Shown here piece by piece: positions 1 to 5,312 of a DNA stretch of 13,642 nucleotides. The DNA comes from an uncultured Eubacteriales bacterium. Lineage in GTDB: Bacteria > Bacillota > Clostridia > Oscillospirales > Oscillospiraceae. Position numbers and translations under genes: made by a program. Under the pieces are notes generated by a model, which ran no database searches, was not told the DNA's origin, and was given only the letters and a program-made list of their open reading frames with translations. Within the stretch, counting starts at the first letter, position 1. Each line of letters starts with the position of its first letter. The stretch spans positions 1 through 13,642 of the forward strand of contig USCO01000050.1 of the NCBI GenBank assembly GCA_900553135.1. The letters run 5' to 3'.

Positions 1-691
1 CCAGCGTGCGGATGTTGCGGCCCTCGCGGCCGATGATGCGGCCCTTCATCTCGTCGTTGGGCAGGGGCACCACGCTGACAGTGGCCTCGGCCACGTGGTC
101 GGCGGCGCAGCGCTGAATGGCAAGGGAGATGATCTCCCGGGCCTTGGTGTCGGCCTCGTCCTTGAAGCGGGCCTCGATCTCCTTGATCTTCATGGCCGAC
201 TCGTGGGTCACGTCGGCCTCCAGCTGATCCAGCAGATAGGCCTTGGCCTCCTCGGCGGTGAAGCCGGAGATGCGCTCCAGGGTGTCCACCTGGTCCTGCT
301 TGAGCTGCTCAGCCTCGGCCTGGGTGGCCTCCAGCTTGGCAAGGCGGTTTGCAAGGTGCTCTTCCTTGCGCTCCATGTTCTCGGTCTTGCGGTCCAGGTT
401 CTCTTCCTTCTGCTGCAGGCGGCGCTCCTGCTTCTGCAGGTCGGCGCGGCGCTCTTTTTCTTCCTTCTCGTACTCGTTGCGGGCCTTGAGGATCTCCTCC
501 TTGGCCTCTACCAGCGCCTCACGCTTTTTGCTCTCGGCGCTCTTGTAAGCCTCGTTGACGATGCGCTTTGCCTCCTCCTCGGCGGAACCGATCTCCCGCT
601 CTGCGGTGGCCTTGCGCCGCTGGTAGCCCAGCAGCATGCCGACGCCAAACGCCAGCACCGCCACGATGGCACCGATGATATAGGGTACCAT
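1..691 (-). CDS. rny: Ribonuclease Y (N-terminal 230 residues, cut by window edge)
   Basis: RNase Y is the membrane-anchored endoribonuclease that starts mRNA decay in many Firmicutes. Reading leftwards from the ATG at 691, the protein starts with a hydrophobic anchor (about residues 2-22, MVPYIIGAIVAVLAFGVGML), then a long charged coiled coil rich in E, K, R and Q (about 25-150). It then enters a KH RNA-binding domain with the motif GRIIGREGRNIR at 217-228. The window ends there, so the rest of KH and the HD nuclease domain (roughly the last 290 residues of a usual 520) lie outside. The start is supported by GGAGGTG ten bases upstream of the ATG. The gene is transcribed away from the ABC-F gene and has its own promoter and an unusually long leader. 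Identification is by the domain order and the KH motif and is secure. Confidence 0.96.
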   Translation of the reverse strand, partial: MVPYIIGAIVAVLAFGVGMLLGYQRRKATAEREIGSAEEEAKRIVNEAYKSAESKKREALVEAKEEILKARNEYEKEEKERRADLQKQERRLQQKEENLDRKTENMERKEEHLANRLAKLEATQAEAEQLKQDQVDTLERISGFTAEEAKAYLLDQLEADVTHESAMKIKEIEARFKDEADTKAREIISLAIQRCAADHVAEATVSVVPLPNDEMKGRIIGREGRNIRTL

Positions 692-717
692 TTGGTCGTA
701 ACACCTCCAAAATAATC

Positions 718-902
718 AAAAAAATAAAGAATTCGGAGCCTTTGCTCCCGCGGCGGACGGCCGCTTACTGTTGCCAACCGGAGTGCCCTCCGGCGTAAGA
801 CGTCACAGCATAAAATGAGCCGCAAGGTACCGCCGCCCGCCGGGCGGCTACAGCGCCTTGCGACAACTGAAAAACATCCCCCAAGTTTTTCATTTTTGTC
901 CT
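718..902 (-). promoter_or_regulatory. Long structured 5' leader of rny, or a small RNA
   Basis: This gene-free stretch (692-1165 has no CDS) holds several strong hairpins on the rny transcript. The first is 819-864: a 9-base outer stem (856-864 with 819-827), an asymmetric internal loop, then a perfect 7-base GC stem (832-838 with 842-848). The second is 764-799, with stem CCGGAG/CTCCGG and an outer CTTAC/GTAAG clamp. The third is a 5-base stem, GGAGC/GCTCC at 735-748, followed on the minus strand by a run of seven T at 724-718. The last could act as a weak terminator about 30 bases before the rny ribosome site. I did not recognise a known riboswitch or RNA family. It may be an autoregulatory leader (RNase genes often cleave their own leader) or a separate small RNA. 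Confidence 0.5.
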
Positions 903-908
903 GTACAT

Positions 909-937
909 ATTGTAAAGGCAAGCGGGTGCTCTGTCAA
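909..937 (-). promoter_or_regulatory. Sigma-70/SigA promoter for rny
   Basis: On the minus strand, TTGACA (937-932) and TACAAT (914-909) are separated by exactly 17 bases, close to a perfect housekeeping promoter. Transcription would start near 902, which gives rny a leader of about 210 bases. No other gene lies between this promoter and rny. Confidence 0.85.
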
Positions 938-1101
938 GATTTATTCATATTTGAGACAAAAGCTTCCTGTATGTCCTTCTCTTGCCGCCGGGGCGTGAAA
1001 TTTTTCGGCGCCGCCGGTGCAAATTGGCAAAAAAATCAGTTTTTCCACGGAAATTTCCCCGCTTTTTCCCGAAAAACCCCCTGTTTTTTTCTTGAATGTT
1101 A

Positions 1102-1110
1102 TGGTAAGAT
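1102..1110 (+). promoter_or_regulatory. Possible extended -10 promoter for the ABC-F gene
   Basis: TGGTAAGAT matches an extended -10 element (TG, one base, TAAGAT). The sequence 17 bases further upstream is T-rich with no good -35 box. It lies about 56 bases before the ATG at 1166. No better promoter is visible in the 692-1165 gap on this strand, so the call is tentative. Confidence 0.35.
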
Positions 1111-1165
1111 AGGCTCTGTTGTTCAATTGAAAAATTTTCACATAGACATAGAGAAGGAGCGTACC

Positions 1166-2761
1166 ATGATCACTGTCACCGACCTGGGCCTGCAGTATGG
1201 CGGGACCCCCCTGTTTTCCCACGTGGACCTGCAGTTCACCCGGGGCAACTGCTACGGCATTATCGGCGCCAACGGCGCGGGTAAATCCACTTTCCTGAAG
1301 ATCCTCTCCGGAGAGCTGGACTCCACCTCCGGCGAGGTGTCCCTGCTGCCCAACATCCGCATGTCGGTGTTGAAGCAGAACCAGAACGCCTATGACCAGT
1401 ACAACGTCATGGACACCGTCATCATGGGCAACCAGCGCCTGTATGACATCGGCAAGGAGAAGGAGGCCCTGTACGCCAAGGAGGAGATGACCGACGAGGA
1501 CGGCATGCTGGCCTGTCAGCTGGAGGAGGAGTACGCCGAGCTGGGCGGCTGGGAGGCCGAGAGCGACGCTTCCCGCATCCTCCAGGGCCTTGGCATCGGC
1601 ACCGATCTCCACTACAACGACATGGCCACCCTGGACGCCCGACTGAAGGTGAAGGTGCTGCTGGCTCAGGCCCTGTTCGGCAACCCCGACCTTCTCATGA
1701 TGGACGAGCCCACCAACAACCTGGACATCGACGCCATCAACTGGCTGGAGGACTTCCTGCTGGACTTCCCCGGCACCGTCATCGTGGTCAGCCACGACCG
1801 TCACTTCCTCAACACCGTGTGTACCCACATCGTGGACATCGACTACGGCAAGATCAAGATGTACGTGGGCAACTACGACTTCTGGTATGAGTCCAGCCAG
1901 CTGGTGCAGCAGCTCATCAAGAACCAGAACAAGCGCAACGAGGAGAAGATCAAGGAGCTGCAGGACTTCATCTCCCGCTTCTCCGCCAACAAGTCCAAGT
2001 CCAAGCAGGCTACCGCCCGCCGCAAGCTCCTGGACAAGCTCACCGTGGAGGAGATGCCCGCCTCCTCCCGCCGCTATCCCTGGGTGGGCTTCACCCCCGA
2101 CCGGGAGGTGGGCAAGGACATCCTCTTTGTCACCGACGTGAGCAAGACCATCGACGGGGTGAAGGTGCTGGACAAGGTGTCCTTCATCGTGGGCCACGGG
2201 GACAAGATCGCCTTTGTGGGCGACAACGAGAACGCCCACACCGCCCTCTTTAAGATCCTTTCCGGGGAGACGGAGCCCGACGAGGGCACCGTGAAGTGGG
2301 GCCAGACGGCCACCTTCTCCTACTTCCCCAAGGACAACACCCCCTACTTCCAGGACTGCGAGGACAACCTGGTGGAGTGGCTGCGCCAGTTCTCCCGGGA
2401 CCCCCAGGAGCAGTATCTGCGCGGCTTCCTGGGCCGGATGCTCTTCTCCGGCGACGAGGTATATAAGCCCGTGAAGGTGCTCTCCGGCGGTGAGAAGGTG
2501 CGCTGCATGCTCTCCCGCATGATGCTCTCCGGCGCCAACGTCCTCATGCTGGACCAGCCCACCAACCACCTGGACCTGGAGTCCATCGCCGCTTTGAACA
2601 ACGGTCTGGAGGCCGTGAAGTGCAACGTGCTCATCTCCTCCCACGACCATCAGCTCATCCAGACGGTGTGTAACCGCATCTTCGACTTTACCGCCGACGG
2701 CAAGCTCATCGACCGCAAGATGACCTACGACGAGTATCTGGAGAGCCTGAAAGCCCAGTAA
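1166..2761 (+). CDS. ABC-F family ATPase, YbiT/YkpA-like subgroup
   Basis: ABC-F proteins are soluble twin ATPases that bind the ribosomal E site and adjust translation; some give antibiotic resistance, but nothing here points to resistance. The 531-residue protein has NBD1 (about 1-235), a charged linker where the P-site tRNA interaction motif lies (about 243-300), and NBD2 (about 318-512). Its length fits YbiT/YkpA. NBD1 has Walker A GANGAGKS at 34-41, Walker B LLMMDEPTNNLD at 176-187 and H210. NBD2 has LSGGEK at 439-444 and H493, but its Walker A reads GDNENAHT (352-359, lysine missing), its Walker B reads MLDQPTNHLD with Q464 in place of the catalytic glutamate, and the NBD1 signature reads TLDARLKVKV. 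The ATG at 1166 was chosen over upstream in-frame codons because GAAGGAGC precedes it and homology begins at MITVTDLGLQYGG. Transcribed alone and closed by a terminator at 2774-2808. Confidence 0.93.
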   Translation: MITVTDLGLQYGGTPLFSHVDLQFTRGNCYGIIGANGAGKSTFLKILSGELDSTSGEVSLLPNIRMSVLKQNQNAYDQYNVMDTVIMGNQRLYDIGKEKEALYAKEEMTDEDGMLACQLEEEYAELGGWEAESDASRILQGLGIGTDLHYNDMATLDARLKVKVLLAQALFGNPDLLMMDEPTNNLDIDAINWLEDFLLDFPGTVIVVSHDRHFLNTVCTHIVDIDYGKIKMYVGNYDFWYESSQLVQQLIKNQNKRNEEKIKELQDFISRFSANKSKSKQATARRKLLDKLTVEEMPASSRRYPWVGFTPDREVGKDILFVTDVSKTIDGVKVLDKVSFIVGHGDKIAFVGDNENAHTALFKILSGETEPDEGTVKWGQTATFSYFPKDNTPYFQDCEDNLVEWLRQFSRDPQEQYLRGFLGRMLFSGDEVYKPVKVLSGGEKVRCMLSRMMLSGANVLMLDQPTNHLDLESIAALNNGLEAVKCNVLISSHDHQLIQTVCNRIFDFTADGKLIDRKMTYDEYLESLKAQ

Positions 2762-2773
2762 TTTCCACCTATT

Positions 2774-2808
2774 CCGCCGGAGAAACCTGGTTTCTCCGGC
2801 GGTTTTTT
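2774..2808 (+). terminator. Intrinsic terminator after the ABC-F gene
   Basis: CCGCCGGAGAAAC pairs with GTTTCTCCGGCGG around a very short loop (2774-2802), followed by six T. It begins 13 bases after the stop codon. Confidence 0.93.
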
Positions 2809-2920
2809 CCTTTTTTTCACAGATCTCTGTCCACTTCGCGCAAAAGTCCCATGCCGCCGACCCGCTTTTTTACCGGAACGGAGAAAAAGCAGGGCTTGGG
2901 GGGAAAAAGGGGAAAAGCAG

Positions 2921-2950
2921 TTGACGGCCCCTCTTTTCTTGGCTTATAAT
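2921..2950 (+). promoter_or_regulatory. Sigma-70/SigA promoter for the Na/Pi transporter leader
   Basis: TTGACG (2921-2926) and a perfect TATAAT (2945-2950) are 18 bases apart. Transcription would start near 2957, about 230 bases before the ATG at 3186. The gap 2811-2920 shows nothing else. Confidence 0.82.
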
Positions 2951-2956
2951 GCTATA

Positions 2957-3061
2957 TGGAAGAAGTTGCGAGTATCGTGCAGAGAGGTAGAAATGCCATG
3001 GGAGCGTCTTTACCCGGGCCGCGGGGTAACGGCCTGACTCAATTCAATATAAACCTGTTCG
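2957..3061 (+). promoter_or_regulatory. Structured leader, candidate riboswitch or attenuator sensor
   Basis: Between the promoter and the terminator at 3062-3111 the RNA can fold locally. GGTA-GAAA-TGCC (2986-2997) is a hairpin capped by a GNRA tetraloop. TTACCC/GGGTAA (3010-3015 with 3024-3029) competes with GGCCG/CGGCC (3017-3021 with 3030-3034). CAGAGAG (2980-2986) is complementary to CTCTCTG (3078-3084) in the terminator loop, and ATGCC (2993-2997) to GGCAT (3063-3067) in the terminator stem. These are possible antiterminator pairings. A 14-codon reading frame starts inside the leader (2993-3037). I did not recognise a known riboswitch class. The ligand, if any, is unknown; phosphate or sodium status would fit the downstream gene but is only a guess. 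Confidence 0.5.
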
Positions 3062-3111
3062 GGGCATGACCCGCGCGCTCTCTGGGCGCGTGGGCTATGC
3101 TCTTTTTCTTT
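3062..3111 (+). terminator. Intrinsic terminator inside the Na/Pi transporter leader
   Basis: A long hairpin pairs 3062-3078 with 3086-3102 (17 positions, one A-C mismatch and three G-T wobbles), with an inner core of CCCGCGCGC and GCGCGTGGG. The 7-base loop is TCTCTGG. The stem is followed at once by TTTTTCTTT. It lies between the promoter and the ATG at 3186, so the downstream gene can be expressed from this promoter only by readthrough. Confidence 0.8.
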
Positions 3112-3185
3112 GCGCGACGACCGCAATGGAATCAACCAGAGAAATTTGTGAGAAACTGATTGTGAGATAGGGAGGATTCCTGAAG

Positions 3186-4871
3186 ATGCAAATGACAGAC
3201 ATTTTGAGTCTGCTGGGCGGTTTGGCCCTGTTCCTTTACGGAATGCAGATGATGAGCTCCGGCCTGGAAGCTGCGGCGGGCAGCCGCATGAAGCTGATCC
3301 TGGAGAAGCTCACCGCAAACCGTTTCCTGGGCGTTCTGGTAGGCGCGGCCATCACCGCGGTGATCCAGTCCTCGTCCGCCACCACCGTCATGGTGGTGGG
3401 CTTCGTCAACGCCGGCATGATGACCCTGAACCAGGCGGTCTGGATCATCATGGGCGCCAACATCGGTACCACCGTCACCGGCCTGCTCATCGCCCTGGAC
3501 GTGGGCGAGCTGGCTCCCCTGTTCGCCTTTGTGGGCGTGGCCCTGGTGGTCTTTGTGAAAAAGCCCCAGCTGCAGCACATCGGCCAGATCATGGCCGGTC
3601 TGGGCGTGCTGTTTATCGGTATGGACATGATGAGCTCCGCCATGTCTCCCCTGCGGGACTCTGAGGCCTTCATCAACCTCATGTCCAACTTCTCCAACCC
3701 CATCCTGGGCATTCTGGCCGGCGCCGGCTTCACCGCCGTCATCCAGTCCTCCTCCGCCTCGGTGGGTATCCTGCAGACCCTGGCCAACAGCGGCGTCATC
3801 GGCCTGTCCAGCGCCGTGTTCGTCCTCTTCGGCCAGAACATCGGTACCTGTATCACTGCCGTGCTGGCCTCCATCGGCACCAGCCGCAGCGCCAAGCGGA
3901 CCACCATCATCCACCTGATGTTCAACGTCATCGGTACCATCATCTTTACCCTGCTGTTTGTGACCTTCCCCATCGCCCACGTGATCGACGGCTCCCTGGT
4001 CCTGCCCGGCAGCCTGGGCCAGACCATTTCCAACATCATGCCCTCTTCCCCCGCCGCTCAGATCGCCCTGACCCACACCTGCTTCAACATCATCACCACC
4101 ATCATCCTGCTGCCTCTGGGCAACTACCTGGCCAAGGCCGCGGTGAAGATCCTGCCCGAGCGCCCCGAGGACAAGGAGGGCCAGCTCTACCTGGAGTACC
4201 TCAGCCCCATCCAGATCAGCAGCAAGGACGGCGGCCTGGGTGTGTCCGCCATCTATGTGGACCAGCTGCAGCATGAGCTGCGCCGCATGATGGAGATGGC
4301 CAAGGGCAACGTGGAGGCCAGCTTCCGCTCCGTTCTGGAACGGGACGAGGAGCAGCTGGAGGAAGTGGAAAAGACCGAGGAGTATCTGGACTTCCTGAAC
4401 AAGGAGATCTCCCTGCACGTCTCCCAGCTCATCGCCGTGGAGACCAACGAGCAGGCTTCCGCCGTGGTCAGCAGCTTCTTCACCATCTCCGGCAACATCG
4501 AGCGAATCGGCGACCACGCCGACAACCTGGCCGGCTACACCCGGATGCTGAACAAGCGGGACATCTACTTCTCCAAGTCCGCCCAGCTGGAGATCGCCGC
4601 CATGCGGGACATCTGCATGGAGGGCATCCACGACCTGCTGGACCCCGGCGCCGGCAACGTGGAGTGGCTGTCTGAGGTGGCCGCTCTGGAGCAGCGCATC
4701 GACGACATGACCAGCGAGTACCGCCGCAACCACCTGGAGCGCATGCGCAGCGGCGAGTGCTCCGACGAGGCCTGCATCATCTACGCCGAGCTGCTCACCG
4801 ACTTTGAGCGTATCGGCGACCACGTCCTGAACATCGCCGAGGAGATGGCTCAGGTCAAGGAGCACTTCTAA
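3186..4871 (+). CDS. Na+/phosphate cotransporter family protein with PhoU domain
   Basis: Membrane protein of the NptA/SLC34-like Na/Pi cotransporter family with a C-terminal PhoU-type helical domain. It is predicted to move inorganic phosphate with sodium across the cell membrane. It has 561 residues. The two inverted-repeat membrane halves (about 5-150 and 165-315) each carry the family QSSSA motif (61-65 and 187-191) followed by GANIGT (90-95) and GQNIGT (216-221). A cytoplasmic helical part, about 360-555, has two PhoU-like repeats, each with ERIGDH. The ATG at 3186 is preceded by GGGAGGATTCCTGAAG. Expression appears to be gated by the leader terminator at 3062-3111, and a UUCG terminator follows. 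The next gene, a pyrophosphatase, releases phosphate inside the cell, so the pair may share a role in phosphate supply (inference). Transport direction and true substrate are not proven by sequence. Confidence 0.93.
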   Translation: MQMTDILSLLGGLALFLYGMQMMSSGLEAAAGSRMKLILEKLTANRFLGVLVGAAITAVIQSSSATTVMVVGFVNAGMMTLNQAVWIIMGANIGTTVTGLLIALDVGELAPLFAFVGVALVVFVKKPQLQHIGQIMAGLGVLFIGMDMMSSAMSPLRDSEAFINLMSNFSNPILGILAGAGFTAVIQSSSASVGILQTLANSGVIGLSSAVFVLFGQNIGTCITAVLASIGTSRSAKRTTIIHLMFNVIGTIIFTLLFVTFPIAHVIDGSLVLPGSLGQTISNIMPSSPAAQIALTHTCFNIITTIILLPLGNYLAKAAVKILPERPEDKEGQLYLEYLSPIQISSKDGGLGVSAIYVDQLQHELRRMMEMAKGNVEASFRSVLERDEEQLEEVEKTEEYLDFLNKEISLHVSQLIAVETNEQASAVVSSFFTISGNIERIGDHADNLAGYTRMLNKRDIYFSKSAQLEIAAMRDICMEGIHDLLDPGAGNVEWLSEVAALEQRIDDMTSEYRRNHLERMRSGECSDEACIIYAELLTDFERIGDHVLNIAEEMAQVKEHF

Positions 4872-4893
4872 ATCCCAACGCCCATTTGCCATA

Positions 4894-4922
4894 TGAAAGG
4901 AGGACCTTCGGGTCCTCCTTTT
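4894..4922 (+). terminator. UUCG terminator after the Na/Pi transporter (copy 1 of a 29-base repeat)
   Basis: AAAGGAGGACC pairs perfectly with GGTCCTCCTTT around a TTCG tetraloop (4896-4921) and ends in a T run. The 29 bases 4894-4922 recur exactly at 5133-5161. Confidence 0.92.
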
Positions 4923-5132
4923 AAACTGTCGAAAAAGGCCAGCGGCCTTTTCCGACAAAAAGCTGCATGACGGCTAGGGTTCGATTTCTTACGAAATTGT
5001 CACCCCATCCGCCATGAGAAGTGTCATTTCCCAGGCGCATGTCCTTGGAAATGACAGGATTTCATTCGATTCCGTCGTCTGCGGACGACGGAACTCTGCG
5101 AGGCTTCCTTCCGGGGAAGTGTTTTGACAAAC
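4923..5132. repeat. Palindrome-rich intergenic element (REP/MITE-like)
   Basis: About 210 bases with no gene, made almost entirely of inverted repeats. They are: 4927-4957 (14-base arms, one mismatch, loop AGC); 4984-4997 (ATTTC/GAAAT); 5022-5056 (14-base arms, one mismatch); 5070-5093 (TTCCGTCGTC/GACGACGGAA, perfect, loop TGCG); and 5104-5119 (CTTCC/GGAAG). The hexamer AAACTG occurs at both ends (4923-4928 and 5129-5134), and the block lies between two identical terminators. This layout suggests a dispersed palindromic repeat or a non-autonomous mobile element, perhaps with a duplicated target. I see no transposase. Genome-wide copies cannot be tested from one window. Confidence 0.6.
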
Positions 5133-5166
5133 TGAAAGGAGGACCTTCGGGTCCTCCTTTTGTTTT
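5133..5166 (+). terminator. Second copy of the UUCG terminator
   Basis: Bases 5133-5161 repeat 4894-4922 exactly (11-base stem with TTCG loop) and are followed by TGTTTTG. No gene ends just before it, so it has no transcript of its own to stop except readthrough from the Na/Pi gene. Confidence 0.85.
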
Positions 5167-5193
5167 GCCCGTTTGAAAAAAATTCCCGCTCTC

Positions 5194-5223
5194 CTGGCAA
5201 AGCCCCGTGCCCTGTGGTATAAT
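5194..5223 (+). promoter_or_regulatory. Promoter of the pyrophosphatase gene
   Basis: CTGGCA (5194-5199) and a perfect TATAAT (5218-5223) lie 18 bases apart, and a TG just before the -10 box gives an extended -10. Start of transcription would be near 5230, giving a leader of about 83 bases. Confidence 0.75.
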
Positions 5224-5239
5224 GGTGCATCCAAATAAG

Positions 5240-5295
5240 AGCGGAGACGGCTCTTGCAGCCGCCAACATACTATTACGCCCCGCCCTAGGGCGGG
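5240..5295 (+). promoter_or_regulatory. Hairpins in the pyrophosphatase leader
   Basis: CGGCT/AGCCG (within 5241-5262) forms one small stem. The 16-base sequence 5280-5295, CCCGCCCTAGGGCGGG, is a perfect palindrome that folds into a very stable hairpin ending six bases before the GAAGGAG ribosome site. It could protect the 5' end of the mRNA or affect ribosome access. No known regulatory RNA was recognised. Confidence 0.4.
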
Positions 5296-5312
5296 CCAGA
5301 GAAGGAGCGAAT

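Noticed and set aside
815..1165. In-frame upstream extension of the ABC-F protein (117 codons)
   Set aside because: No ribosome site. It covers the rny promoter and leader, and the extra sequence does not belong to the ABC-F family, which starts at MITVTD.
941..2650. 569-codon open frame on the minus strand opposite the ABC-F gene
   Set aside because: Its translation is low-complexity (V, L, H, G, Q rich), matches no family and mirrors a clear ABC-F gene with strong GC third-position bias.
2957..3061. T-box or a common riboswitch (TPP, SAM, cobalamin, M-box, Mn yybP-ykoY)
   Set aside because: The conserved core motifs of those classes, such as the T-box TGG-ACCGCG run, were not found.
3126..3170. 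14-codon frame (MESTREICEKLIVR) just before the Na/Pi ribosome site
   Set aside because: No ribosome site before its ATG, and it is too short to support by itself.
3132..4958. 608-codon open frame on the minus strand opposite the Na/Pi transporter
   Set aside because: Antisense shadow of a well-supported transporter gene; H/G/D/V-rich, no domain, and it runs through the terminator.
4923..5132. CRISPR-like array
   Set aside because: The palindromes differ from each other and are not evenly spaced direct repeats; no cas genes.
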